A DNA stretch of 64,000 nt. Origin: Roseibium album. Its GTDB lineage: Bacteria > Pseudomonadota > Alphaproteobacteria > Rhizobiales > Stappiaceae. The position numbers and the translations under genes are program-made. The stretch spans positions 186,001 through 250,000 of the forward strand of contig CXTY01000015.1 in assembly GCA_001404055.1 (NCBI GenBank), written 5' to 3'. Shown one piece after another: positions 9,857 to 18,673 of the stretch (position 1 is the stretch's first letter; each line of letters opens with the position of its first letter). The notes below the pieces were generated by a model that was given only the letters and a program-made list of their open reading frames with translations, had not been told where the DNA came from and searched no databases.

Positions 9857-10603
9857 ATGGAGACCCGATTGACTGCTGCACTCGTCATAATTCCCGCACG
9901 CCTTGCTGCGACCCGTCTGCCACGCAAGCCATTGGCTGATATCTGCGGAAAACCGATGATCGTGCGCGTCCTGGAACAGGCGCAAAACGCTGATATCGGC
10001 CCGGTTGCCGTCGCATGTGACGACAATAATGTTGCGGATGTCGTTCGCGACCACGGTGGTCAGGCGGTCATGACACGTTCAGACCATATTTCGGGCTCTG
10101 ATCGCATTCAGGAGGCTGTTGACCTTGTCGACCCGGATGGAAACTACGATGTGATCCTCAATCTGCAGGGTGACGTGCCACTCATTGCTCCCAAGGCGAT
10201 TCGGGCAGCTTTTGCGCCCCTGAGCATTCCGGAGGTCTCAATCGGGACCATCATGACGGATATTACCGCATCCAAGTTTCGAGACGATCCAAGTTTCGTC
10301 AAGGCCGTCACCACGCCCAATGGCCAGGGGCAACACCGCGCCCTTTATTTTACCCGCGCAACGGCACCAACGGGTGACGGGCCGCTTTACCAGCATATCG
10401 GAATCTATGCCTACCGGCGCGCGTCTCTGGCAAAATTTGTCCAGCTGGAACCTTCCCCGCTCGAGTTGCGGGAAAAGCTGGAACAGTTGCGCGCGCTGGA
10501 AGCAGGAATGCGTATAGATGTATCAATCATTGATAGCGCCCCCATGGACGTGAATACGCCAGAAGACCTTGAACGCGCCCGCGCGGCTTACCAGACATCT
10601 TGA
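9857..10603 (+). CDS. kdsB: 3-deoxy-manno-octulosonate cytidylyltransferase
   Basis: Activates Kdo to CMP-Kdo for building the inner core of lipopolysaccharide in the cytoplasm. The 248-residue length is typical. The nucleotide-binding start IIPARLAATRLPRKPLADI and the LNLQGDVPLI motif are clear, and the C-terminus has the usual NTPEDLERA. The ATG at 9857 has no good ribosome site; a TTG four codons later (9869) sits six bases after GGAG and would give LTAALVIIPARL, so that start may be the real one. pheA and the sugar kinase follow closely on the same strand (27 and 32 bases between genes). Confidence 0.95.
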   Translation: METRLTAALVIIPARLAATRLPRKPLADICGKPMIVRVLEQAQNADIGPVAVACDDNNVADVVRDHGGQAVMTRSDHISGSDRIQEAVDLVDPDGNYDVILNLQGDVPLIAPKAIRAAFAPLSIPEVSIGTIMTDITASKFRDDPSFVKAVTTPNGQGQHRALYFTRATAPTGDGPLYQHIGIYAYRRASLAKFVQLEPSPLELREKLEQLRALEAGMRIDVSIIDSAPMDVNTPEDLERARAAYQTS

Positions 10604-10630
10604 ACCAGGCTGCCGGAAGGCGGAAAGACA

Positions 10631-11521
10631 ATGACAGACAGAAAAAATATTGTATTCCAGGGAGAGACCGGTGCGAATTCGCACATGGCCTGCCGAAGCG
10701 TCTATCCCGACTACGAGGCTATCCCTTGCGCAACGTTTGAGGATTGCTTTTCAGCAATGGCGGATGGAAGTGCGGACCTGGCGATGATCCCCATCGAGAA
10801 TTCCGTTGCCGGACGTGTCGCCGACATTCACCACCTGCTGCCGAAATCAAACCTGCACATCATCGGCGAGTATTTCATGCCGATCAGATTTCAGTTGATG
10901 GCGCCAAAGGGCGCCTCGATCGATGGCCTCAAATCAGTTCAAAGTCATATTCACGCACTTGGACAGTGCCGGAATGTTATCAGAGAGCTTGGGTTAACCG
11001 CCGTTGTTGGTGGTGATACCGCCGGGTCGGCTCGTCAAATCGCAGAATTGAATGACCCGAGTATCGGCGCCCTTGCGCCTGAAATGGCTGCGGAAATCTA
11101 CGATCTCGATATTTTACGCCGGGACGTGGAAGACGAAGCCCACAACACCACCCGATTTGTCATTCTTTCACGGGACCGAATGGAAGCCGCACATAACGGC
11201 CAACCGGTCATAACGACTTTTATCTTCCGGGTACGCAACGTTCCAGCAGCGCTTTACAAGGCGCTTGGTGGATTTGCGACCAACGGCGTCAACATGACAA
11301 AGCTGGAATCCTATCAACTTGAAGGCCAGTTCTTTGCTTCGATGTTCTACGCGGATATAGAAGGGCACCCCGAAGACCCCGCGGTCGCGCTCGCACTTGA
11401 AGAGCTAGCCTTTTTCTGCGCAGAGCTGAACGTTGTCGGTGTCTACAGAGCCAGCCCGTTCCGGGACAAGATCAAGGAACCGGAATCCAATCGAGCACTC
11501 AGACCCAATCCCCATTCCTAA
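10631..11521 (+). CDS. pheA: Prephenate dehydratase
   Basis: Turns prephenate into phenylpyruvate in phenylalanine synthesis. This is the monofunctional form with no chorismate mutase domain. The catalytic domain covers about residues 4-185, with IPIENSVAGRV and the NTTRFVIL motif whose threonine-arginine-phenylalanine is essential in the family. A C-terminal ACT domain (about 197-275, with TKLESYQLEGQF) is the phenylalanine feedback site. The start ATG follows GGCGGAAAGACA. The gene sits between kdsB and the sugar kinase on one likely transcript; kdsB-pheA adjacency is common in Hyphomicrobiales. Confidence 0.95.
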   Translation: MTDRKNIVFQGETGANSHMACRSVYPDYEAIPCATFEDCFSAMADGSADLAMIPIENSVAGRVADIHHLLPKSNLHIIGEYFMPIRFQLMAPKGASIDGLKSVQSHIHALGQCRNVIRELGLTAVVGGDTAGSARQIAELNDPSIGALAPEMAAEIYDLDILRRDVEDEAHNTTRFVILSRDRMEAAHNGQPVITTFIFRVRNVPAALYKALGGFATNGVNMTKLESYQLEGQFFASMFYADIEGHPEDPAVALALEELAFFCAELNVVGVYRASPFRDKIKEPESNRALRPNPHS

Positions 11522-11553
11522 CGCCATCCCTGCCGGCGATTTCAGAGGATAAT

Positions 11554-12555
11554 ATGACCGAAACAAGATTTGATGCGTTGTGCATCGGTAATGCCATTTG
11601 CGACGTTTTTGCCCATGTTGAAGAGGATTTTCTCGTTCAGGAAAACCTCGTCAAGGGATCAATGCGCCTGATCGACACCGAAGAGGCTGTGCGCCTGTTT
11701 GATAAAATGGGACAGACCGTGCGGGTTTCAGGCGGTAGCGCCGGCAACACCGCAGCAGGCATTGCATCCCTTGGCGGAAAACCGGCCTATTTCGGCAAGG
11801 TTGCAGAAGACGAACTTGGCGACAGCTACTACCACGACATGAACGGCACAGGTGTCTATTTCAACACGCCTCGGCTACGGGAATGGAAACCTACGGCGCG
11901 GTCGATGATCCTGATCACGCCGGACGGCGAGCGCACCATGAACACTTACCTTGGTGCCTGCACCGAGTTCAGCCCGTCTGACGTTGATGAAGACGTTGTC
12001 GCCGCTGCTGCCGTTACATACATGGAAGGCTATCTCTGGGACCCGGAAGAAGCCAAGAAGGCGTTTTTGAAAGCAGCCGAAGTTGCACACTTGAACGGAC
12101 GGAAAGTTGCCCTGACCTTATCGGACTCCTTCTGTGTGGACCGGTATCGCAGCGAGTTTCTATCGCTGATGTCCGACAAGGTCGTCGACCTGCTTTTCGC
12201 CAATGAGCACGAACTCAAGGCGCTCTACCAGACCTCCGATCTGGATACTGCCATTTCTGCTGCAGGAGAATCGGGCGCCCTGACTGCGCTGACACTCGGC
12301 AAAGAAGGCGCCATGGCGATCAAAGGCTCTGAGACAGTCAAGGTTCCCGCCCAGTCCATTGACAATGTGGTGGACCTGACAGGTGCTGGTGACCTGTTTG
12401 CGTCCGGCTTCCTCTTTGGTCTTGCCCACGACTACAAGCTTGCCGATGCAGCCGAACTTGGCTGCCTTTGTGCTGCGAATGTCATTGGTCATGTAGGTGC
12501 GCGACCAGAGCGGCCCTTGAAAAATGTCGCTGCCCAAGGTGGATTTGAAGTTTGA
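11554..12555 (+). CDS. PfkB-family carbohydrate kinase, adenosine kinase-like
   Basis: Predicted ATP-dependent kinase of the ribokinase superfamily. Alphaproteobacterial members of this 330-residue group are usually called adenosine kinase, which would salvage adenosine to AMP. Visible motifs are the N-terminal substrate-binding stretch SGGSAGNTAAGIASLGG, and the C-terminal PfkB signature LTGAGDLFASGFLFG holding the catalytic aspartate. The start is supported by GAGGATAAT before the ATG. It is the third gene of the kdsB-pheA cluster. A sugar rather than a nucleoside substrate cannot be ruled out from sequence alone. Confidence 0.9.
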   Translation: MTETRFDALCIGNAICDVFAHVEEDFLVQENLVKGSMRLIDTEEAVRLFDKMGQTVRVSGGSAGNTAAGIASLGGKPAYFGKVAEDELGDSYYHDMNGTGVYFNTPRLREWKPTARSMILITPDGERTMNTYLGACTEFSPSDVDEDVVAAAAVTYMEGYLWDPEEAKKAFLKAAEVAHLNGRKVALTLSDSFCVDRYRSEFLSLMSDKVVDLLFANEHELKALYQTSDLDTAISAAGESGALTALTLGKEGAMAIKGSETVKVPAQSIDNVVDLTGAGDLFASGFLFGLAHDYKLADAAELGCLCAANVIGHVGARPERPLKNVAAQGGFEV

Positions 12556-12655
12556 TACCAAGAGGAACGGGCGGTTCAAGCAATCGCCCTTTCTTTTGAA
12601 CTCACAAAGCTTCGAGCATCTCCACGCCTGAAAATTCAAAAATGCCAAGTTCAAT

Positions 12656-12681
12656 AAAAAGAGGGGCGAAAATCGCCCCTC
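12656..12681 (-). terminator. Rho-independent terminator after gpmA
   Basis: A perfect nine-base-pair stem, GAGGGGCGA (12661-12669) and TCGCCCCTC (12673-12681), with a three-base loop. On the minus strand five T follow. It lies between the convergent kinase and gpmA genes and may also stop the plus-strand transcript. Confidence 0.85.
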
Positions 12682-12709
12682 ATTCGATCAGTTCTTTAAT
12701 TGTACCTGC

Positions 12710-13330
12710 TCAGTCAGCAAGGTCCTGCATGCTGGTAACACCACCATTTTCATCTAGGCGATAGATGATCGGGGTGCCTGTACCAAGTTCCCTTTTCAGA
12801 ATCTCTTCCGGGCTCAGGTTTTCAAGTTCCATAATGAGCGACCGTAGGGAATTTCCGTGTGCAGCTACAATGGTGCGCTTTCCGGACAATACTTTCGGGA
12901 GGATGTCTGTCTGGTAATAAGGCAGAACCCGTTCTGCAGTCATTTTCAGGCTTTCCCCACCCGGTGGTGGAACATCAAAGGAGCGGCGCCAGATATGGAC
13001 CTGTTCCTCGCCGAACTGCTGACGGGCTTCGTCCTTGTTCATACCGGTCAAGTCACCATAATCGCGCTCGTTGAGCGCCTGGTCCTTGATCGTTTCAAGC
13101 CCCTGCTGCCCGAGTTCATCCAAAATGATATCAAGGGTTTTTTGCGCTCTGGACAACACGGAGGTAAAGGCCAGGTCAAATGTCAGTTTGAGGTCTCTCA
13201 GCTGTTCGCCAGCCTTATGCGCTTCAGCAACGCCCTGCTCGGTCAGGCCAGGATCTTTCCAGCCAGTAAACAGGTTTTTCAAATTCCAGTCGCTCTGTCC
13301 ATGACGGACAAGCACAAGAAGGCGATCCAT
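12710..13330 (-). CDS. gpmA: 2,3-bisphosphoglycerate-dependent phosphoglycerate mutase
   Basis: Interconverts 3-phosphoglycerate and 2-phosphoglycerate in glycolysis and gluconeogenesis. The phosphohistidine motif [10 protein letters not shown] is at the N-terminus, the second histidine is in [10 protein letters not shown], and the family's [16 protein letters not shown] segment is present. At 206 residues this is the short form found in Hyphomicrobiales. It begins 30 bases after dapB ends, so the two are probably cotranscribed, as in many relatives. Confidence 0.96.
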   Translation of the reverse strand: MDRLLVLVRHGQSDWNLKNLFTGWKDPGLTEQGVAEAHKAGEQLRDLKLTFDLAFTSVLSRAQKTLDIILDELGQQGLETIKDQALNERDYGDLTGMNKDEARQQFGEEQVHIWRRSFDVPPPGGESLKMTAERVLPYYQTDILPKVLSGKRTIVAAHGNSLRSLIMELENLSPEEILKRELGTGTPIIYRLDENGGVTSMQDLAD

Positions 13331-13359
13331 GCCATTCTCCTCAAGATATTAAGTCAACT

Positions 13360-14172
13360 TCAAGCGTCGAGGCCGAGCACATCGGCCATTGAATAAAATC
13401 CAGGCTTCTGGTCAAAGCCCCATAGAGCTGCCTTGACCGCGCCGCGGGCAAACAACTGACGATCTTCAGAGCGGTGGGTCAGCTCAATGCGCTCACCTTC
13501 TCCCGCGAAAATCACCGAATGTTCGCCGATAACCGAGCCACCGCGCAAGGTCGCAAAACCGATGTCACCAGCAGTCCGTGGCTCCATGATGCCGTCCCGG
13601 CTACGGACCGAGTGCGCAGACAGGTCAATGCCGCGTCCTTTTGCAGCCGCCTCTCCCAAAAGCAAAGCAGTACCGGATGGAGCGTCAACCTTATGTTTGT
13701 GATGCATTTCCAGAACTTCGATATCAAAGTCGGAATCCAGTGCAGCTGCGGCTTTGCGCACGAGCGCTGCAAGCATATTCACACCAAGGCTCATGTTGCC
13801 AGACTTTATGATCCGGGCGTGGCGCGCAGCAGCATGAAGCGGTTTGTCTTCACCTTCCGCCCATCCGGTGGTGCCAATGACATGAACAATCCGCGCCTGG
13901 GCAGCAAGCTCTGCAAACCACAAGCTCGCGGCAGGGGCAGTAAAATCCAGAACACCGTCGGCCTTCGCAAAGGCGGTCAGTGGGTCGTCAGTTACCTGAA
14001 CGCCAAGCTCGCCCACTCCGGCTAGCTCACCGACATCTTGGCCAAGAACATCTGTCCCTTCCCGATCTACTGCCGCGACAACATCAGCACCTTCAGTCTC
14101 GGTTACAACGCGCGTCAACACACGGCCCATTCGACCACCGGCGCCAACGACCACCAAGCGCATTCGCCCCAT
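13360..14172 (-). CDS. dapB: 4-hydroxy-tetrahydrodipicolinate reductase
   Basis: NAD(P)H-dependent step of the diaminopimelate and lysine pathway, feeding peptidoglycan. The dinucleotide-binding motif [10 protein letters not shown] is at the start, and the family signature [16 protein letters not shown] with its catalytic histidines and lysine is intact. The open frame extends upstream to 14253, but the ATG at 14172 puts the nucleotide-binding motif at the usual position and has GAGAG before it, giving 270 residues. It is divergent from the luxP-like operon across a long AT-rich gap. Confidence 0.95.
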   Translation of the reverse strand: MGRMRLVVVGAGGRMGRVLTRVVTETEGADVVAAVDREGTDVLGQDVGELAGVGELGVQVTDDPLTAFAKADGVLDFTAPAASLWFAELAAQARIVHVIGTTGWAEGEDKPLHAAARHARIIKSGNMSLGVNMLAALVRKAAAALDSDFDIEVLEMHHKHKVDAPSGTALLLGEAAAKGRGIDLSAHSVRSRDGIMEPRTAGDIGFATLRGGSVIGEHSVIFAGEGERIELTHRSEDRQLFARGAVKAALWGFDQKPGFYSMADVLGLDA

Positions 14173-14253
14173 AGCTGTTCTCTCATTCCACTCGTGTTGG
14201 GGGCGGTATAGCAGCTTCGCACCTGTAGGCAAATGGGCTGGACATTTCTTCAA

Positions 14254-14643
14254 TTAATGCTTCTGGTGTCATTCAATTGCAGTTGACAATTTTCTTTGGC
14301 AGCAATCCCTGAGTGGAAATCTTTCGAGCGTGAAATTATGCGACTCAAACCAGTTATAGATACTGGAACCCATTCAAGCGATTACACGAAGGCAGGACTT
14401 TCTTTACATAGGCAGACTCATTTCACTCGATCAATCGCGTAAGAATTTATTCTTAAGCACCTAAGGAATTGATGATTATATGCCTACCAACACAAAGATC
14501 TGCAACTTCAAATAAACCACAAGTTGCAAGTAGTTTTCTTTTGAAAAGATCAGTATTTACTGGAAATTATTACAGGTTTTGCCGAAACTTGTGTGAGCAC
14601 TATAATTACTTGGTATAATCAGCCTCGAAATTAGCAAGCAGCA
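14254..14643. promoter_or_regulatory. AT-rich divergent intergenic region upstream of the luxP-like operon
   Basis: About 390 bases without a gene, clearly richer in A and T than the flanking genes. It holds a perfect 7-bp inverted repeat (TAAGAAT at 14440-14446, ATTCTTA at 14449-14455) and an 8-bp inverted repeat with a 12-base spacer (TGCAACTT at 14501-14508, AAGTTGCA at 14521-14528). Two TATAAT hexamers lie at 14601-14606 and 14614-14619; the first has TTGCCG 16 bases upstream (14579-14584), so it is the better promoter candidate. The repeats could be operators for a regulator of the operon; none is identified. Confidence 0.5.
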
Positions 14644-15792
14644 ATGAAACCCTTTTTCACCATTTCCAAATTGCAGGTGTCTTTCCGCGTTGGTCTCGTG
14701 ATCCTGTCGCTTCAGATCTGGTTGCCATTTCAATCTGTCCTAGCAGACTCGGCCTCCAAAACGCTGGACGATTTCTGGACATTGGATGAGTTTACGATCA
14801 GCCATCCGAAACAAAGCAGAAATTCAGATAATTTTGTCAAACGCGTCGCTGCAGATTCAAGTCCGTTACCCGACTACAAGGGCGCTGCAAAAATCGCGGT
14901 GATTTATCCGGGAGAACAGGCATCTGATTACTGGCGCCGAAGTGTGGTTTCGTTCGAAGCAAGGTTGAAGGAACTGGGGCTGCCCTATCAGATAAATTCC
15001 TTCTTTTCCGGCTCGCCCTCTTTCGTTGGCAACCAAGCTCAACTTATAGCGGCGGCTTTGAAGGAAGATCCTGACTATTTGGTGTTTACACTCGATGTTC
15101 TTCGCCACAAGGGCCTTGTGCAGAGGCTTATCGCCCGTGGCCGCCCCAAGATAATTCTTCAAAACATCACGACGCCGGTCAAAGCCTGGAGGAGCCGCCA
15201 ACCATTCTTGTACGTTGGCTTCGATCATGTGACGGGCACCAATTTACTCATCGACTATTACAAGAAACGCTTCGGCGAAAAAAAACCCTTCGCGATACTT
15301 TACGGTCCTCGTGGTTACGTAAGCCGTGCACGCGGGAACACGTTTCTCCAATCCTATTCAGATCCGAACACGCGGAACCTGAAGGCATCATACTATGTGG
15401 GCTATGACCGCAACAAATCTCGGAACGCGACAAACCGCATCCTTGCAGAGAATTCTGACCTTGCCTTTGTCTACGCATGTTCGACGGACATCGCGCTTGG
15501 CGTACTTGATGCTATCGAGGCCCACGACAACCGCAACAATGTTGTGACCAACGGTTGGGGTGGCGGTAGCGCTGAGCTTGACGCTATTTCAGCTGGCGAT
15601 CTGGATGTTACCGTGATGCGCATGAATGACGACAATGGTGTGGCAATGGCAGAGGCGATTGCGCTCGACATGGCCGGCCGGGAAGACGAAATTCCCATTG
15701 TTTATTCCGGAGAATTTCAACTGGTGACCTCCAATGATACTGCAGGACGTATTAACGAACTCAAGGCACGGGCGTTTCGATACTCAAAATGA
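14644..15792 (+). CDS. luxP: LuxP-type periplasmic autoinducer-2 binding protein
   Basis: Predicted periplasmic receptor for the interspecies signal autoinducer-2 (AI-2). It has a Sec signal peptide (hydrophobic core VGLVILSLQIWLPF, cleavage expected near VLA-DS) and a type I periplasmic sugar-binding fold. Against Vibrio harveyi LuxP as I remember it, long stretches match, such as LQNITTPV, QPFLYVGFDH and NGWGGGSAELDAI. The nine AI-2 contact residues I recall there have identical counterparts: Q92, S94, W97, N174, R230, T281, D282, W305 and R326. Spacing is the same except for one extra residue before W305. The stop overlaps the next start (ATGA), coupling it to the LuxQ-like protein. A general ribose-type binding protein is much less likely given these residues. 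No luxS is in the window. Confidence 0.9.
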   Translation: MKPFFTISKLQVSFRVGLVILSLQIWLPFQSVLADSASKTLDDFWTLDEFTISHPKQSRNSDNFVKRVAADSSPLPDYKGAAKIAVIYPGEQASDYWRRSVVSFEARLKELGLPYQINSFFSGSPSFVGNQAQLIAAALKEDPDYLVFTLDVLRHKGLVQRLIARGRPKIILQNITTPVKAWRSRQPFLYVGFDHVTGTNLLIDYYKKRFGEKKPFAILYGPRGYVSRARGNTFLQSYSDPNTRNLKASYYVGYDRNKSRNATNRILAENSDLAFVYACSTDIALGVLDAIEAHDNRNNVVTNGWGGGSAELDAISAGDLDVTVMRMNDDNGVAMAEAIALDMAGREDEIPIVYSGEFQLVTSNDTAGRINELKARAFRYSK

Positions 15793-18545
15793 AAGCGGCA
15801 AGGGGCATTAAATACAGCCGAATAGTCTTGGGCCTGTTTTTTGTGGGCTTGATGACGACTGCCTTCGCTTTGTTTGGCATCACCTATCTTGGAAACCTCT
15901 CAATTGCCGAGATCGAAATTGAGCGGCGCGCCGAAAAGGAAAACGCGCTTGCGAGCCTCGTTTTTGAAAATCATCTCAAGCAGCTTGAAAGCCAATTGCG
16001 CGCAGCTTCGCTCAACCGTGGGCTCATTGACGCAGTAAAGTCATATGACAGCGGTGAGGCCACGCGAATTCTGGAACAGCTTGGTCAAAATACGACCGGT
16101 CCGCTGCCAGACGTGCAGATTGTGGACCATGAGCACCAGATGGGCTGGTTGAATGCCAGCCTTTCACTTGTGGATGTGTCTGCGGTTCTTCCGGGCCAAA
16201 CCGTCAAGACGATGCCCCCTGATGTCTGGCGCCTTTATTCTGACGACGACGCAACGCCCCCTGTCGTCGTTGCACTCATTGCTATTCCAATCATCGACCC
16301 GGAAGACGGACGTGTGATTGCGAAGCTCATCGGTGGCAGTTCCATCAATGATTCTTTTTCTCTGCTCGACGCACTTTCCAACATTCTTGGCGTCGACAGC
16401 ATAACGATCATCCATGAAGGAGAAAGTCTGGCAAGCATTGGGGACCTTTCTGACACCGCTCAAATCTCAAATGCTTTGAGCGCTCTATCAGGCAAGGACT
16501 ATCATCTTGAAGGTGGCCGCCTGTTTACGAAATCCGTTCTCTATCTGGATGAGCATGCGCATCCTGTCTACGCGTTGACAGAAGAACCAAGTGACATCAT
16601 CGAGAACATACGATCCACCTACTTCGAAATTTTGGTCCCCTTTCTGCTCTACACCGCGCTGGCTTCGCTGGCTGCAGCACTGATCATCAACCGGTTCACG
16701 GCTCCCGCGCTCGCCAGCCTGGTTGGCTATGCCACGGCACGGCGAAACAAGGGGAACGTCGCCGAATACAGGCCAGGGCGGATCGCTGAATACAACCAGC
16801 TTGGGTCCCTCTTTGAAGATGCTTTTGAATCGGTCCACAAGACCAACGCCCAGTTCCGAGGCCTTATTGACGGTTCACTGCAAGGAGTCGTCGTACACGC
16901 GGATCAGAAAATTCTTTATGTCAATCGTGCACTTCTTAAGATGCTGCAGTATCCGGCCGAAGATCCGGAGGTGCTGCTGGGCGAACCTATATGGAAGATA
17001 TACGCCCCGTTTGAGCAGGAACGATTGAGAAACTACCATGCGCTTAGACGCCGCGGCGAGATCGTTCCGAACATCTACGAAGTCCGTGGATTGAGCAAAG
17101 CTGGCGATTACGTCTGGCTGGAACAGCATGTTCGGATGACCAACTGGGACAACAGCCCAGCGATCTACGTGACAGTTCTTGATATCTCGGAACGGAAAGA
17201 ACAGGAAAAACTAATCGAACTCCAGTCGAATTATGACCTGCTCACAAACCTTCCCAATCGGAGCTTGTTTCTAGACCGATTGAAACAGGCAATAAACCAA
17301 TCTGAAAGAGGCAGTCGGATTTCTGCGCTCCTTATCGTTGACATCGACCGCTTTAAGGTGATCAACGAAACGTTCGGCCATGGATTTGGCGATGAAATCA
17401 TCAAGATTATTGGCTCACGGATTGAGGCGGTTCTGCAATGGAATGAAACGCTCTCGCGGCTCGGGGGAGACGAATTTGCGATTGTTCTGCCTGACGCGGT
17501 TGATGAATGGGAAATCGAAAACAAGGCACAACAGATTCTGGATGCCGTTGCCAAAAAGATCGAAGTTGAAGATGGCAAGGATTTCTTCCTGACTGCAAGC
17601 ATCGGCATCACCGTTTGTCCTTACGACGGGGTCGCACAGGATGGTTTGATGCGACAGGCCGATGCAGCCATGTATCAGGCCAAATCAGACGGTGGCAACG
17701 GGTTCAAATTCTTCGCCAGGCAGATGAATGAACGCACGGCGCGCACATTGCAGCTGGAAACCGCGCTTCGCAATGCGATCGATGAGGAAAAACTCGAAAT
17801 CCATATCCAGCCCATTATTGACTATGTCACCGGAGCTATTTGCGGATGCGAGGCTCTTGCACGCTGGCACGATCCTAAACTGGGGATGGTCTCACCATCC
17901 GAATTTATCCCTGTTGCGGAGGAGACCGGCCTGATCGTCCCTCTTGGAAAACTTGTGTTGCGAAAGGCTTGCGCGTTTCACGCAGCTTGTGCTGCACGCG
18001 GCTTGGAGATCAACGGCATTGGTGTGAATATTTCTCCCCGCCAATGCCGCGAGGACGGATTTGTGAACTCGATCAAGAATATTCTGGATGAAACCGACAT
18101 GGATGCGCGCCAACTTCGCTTGGAGATGACTGAAAATGTCATGTTTGATGACGACAGAATTGATCCGGTTTCACTTTTGAACGCAATCAAAACCCTTGGC
18201 GTCAAGATCTCGTTGGATGACTTTGGAACAGGTTATTCCTCTTTGAGTTATCTGAAACGGTTGCCGATCGACACGCTCAAGATCGACAGATCCTTCATTA
18301 TGGATCTGGATAGCGACCTGAATGACCAGGCCATGGTTGAAGCAATAATTTCCATGGCAGGTAAACTGGATATCGAGGTTGTTTGCGAAGGCGCAGAAAC
18401 CCGGCAGCAATGCGATATTCTAACCGGTCTCGGTTGCCGGTTGGTACAGGGTTTTTATCTGGGCAGACCAATGCCCGAACAAGAGTTCTTCGAGTTTGTT
18501 TCCCGCAAACCCTATGAAACAAATCTTGCGAAAAAAGTCGGCTGA
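15789..18545 (+). CDS. LuxQ-like membrane receptor with PAS, GGDEF and EAL output domains
   Basis: Predicted to bind LuxP in the periplasm and change cyclic-di-GMP in the cytoplasm. Layout: helix about 11-33, periplasmic domain about 34-278, helix about 280-300, HAMP-like linker, PAS about 352-475, GGDEF and EAL. The periplasmic domain resembles that of Vibrio LuxQ as I recall it (shared pattern P-I-x-D-P-x-x-G-x-V and the following helix), and the linker after helix two also matches. GGDEF (559-563) is intact, but no RxxD inhibitory site stands before it (QWNE instead). The EAL motif (688-690), DDFGTGYSS (from 810), and the expected asparagine, glutamate and lysine positions look complete, so both synthesis and breakdown are possible. 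There are no histidine kinase or receiver domains. A bidirectional terminator follows. Confidence 0.9.
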   Translation: MKAARGIKYSRIVLGLFFVGLMTTAFALFGITYLGNLSIAEIEIERRAEKENALASLVFENHLKQLESQLRAASLNRGLIDAVKSYDSGEATRILEQLGQNTTGPLPDVQIVDHEHQMGWLNASLSLVDVSAVLPGQTVKTMPPDVWRLYSDDDATPPVVVALIAIPIIDPEDGRVIAKLIGGSSINDSFSLLDALSNILGVDSITIIHEGESLASIGDLSDTAQISNALSALSGKDYHLEGGRLFTKSVLYLDEHAHPVYALTEEPSDIIENIRSTYFEILVPFLLYTALASLAAALIINRFTAPALASLVGYATARRNKGNVAEYRPGRIAEYNQLGSLFEDAFESVHKTNAQFRGLIDGSLQGVVVHADQKILYVNRALLKMLQYPAEDPEVLLGEPIWKIYAPFEQERLRNYHALRRRGEIVPNIYEVRGLSKAGDYVWLEQHVRMTNWDNSPAIYVTVLDISERKEQEKLIELQSNYDLLTNLPNRSLFLDRLKQAINQSERGSRISALLIVDIDRFKVINETFGHGFGDEIIKIIGSRIEAVLQWNETLSRLGGDEFAIVLPDAVDEWEIENKAQQILDAVAKKIEVEDGKDFFLTASIGITVCPYDGVAQDGLMRQADAAMYQAKSDGGNGFKFFARQMNERTARTLQLETALRNAIDEEKLEIHIQPIIDYVTGAICGCEALARWHDPKLGMVSPSEFIPVAEETGLIVPLGKLVLRKACAFHAACAARGLEINGIGVNISPRQCREDGFVNSIKNILDETDMDARQLRLEMTENVMFDDDRIDPVSLLNAIKTLGVKISLDDFGTGYSSLSYLKRLPIDTLKIDRSFIMDLDSDLNDQAMVEAIISMAGKLDIEVVCEGAETRQQCDILTGLGCRLVQGFYLGRPMPEQEFFEFVSRKPYETNLAKKVG

Positions 18546-18614
18546 AGCTGCCCGTCAATACTGCGACTATCCAAGTCGGCTGCGTTGACCCAAAAACGAG
18601 GTCACTTGCCCAAC

Positions 18615-18654
18615 AAAAAACGCGCGATGGCATGTTGCCACCGCGCGTTTTTTT
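18615..18654. terminator. Bidirectional terminator between the LuxQ-like gene and pnp
   Basis: Stem CGCGCG (18621-18626) with CGCGCG (18642-18647), extended by TGGCA (18628-18632) with TGCCA (18636-18640) and one mismatch. Six A precede it and seven T follow, so it can end transcription from both convergent genes. Confidence 0.88.
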
Positions 18655-18673
18655 CAATCCAGGAGGACGCTTA

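Noticed and set aside
14644-15792. Ordinary ribose-type ABC sugar-binding protein
   Set aside because: No permease or ATPase gene is nearby and the LuxP-specific residues are all present.
15789-18545. LuxQ-type hybrid histidine kinase
   Set aside because: No H-box, N/G-box or receiver aspartate is present; GGDEF and EAL motifs are complete instead.
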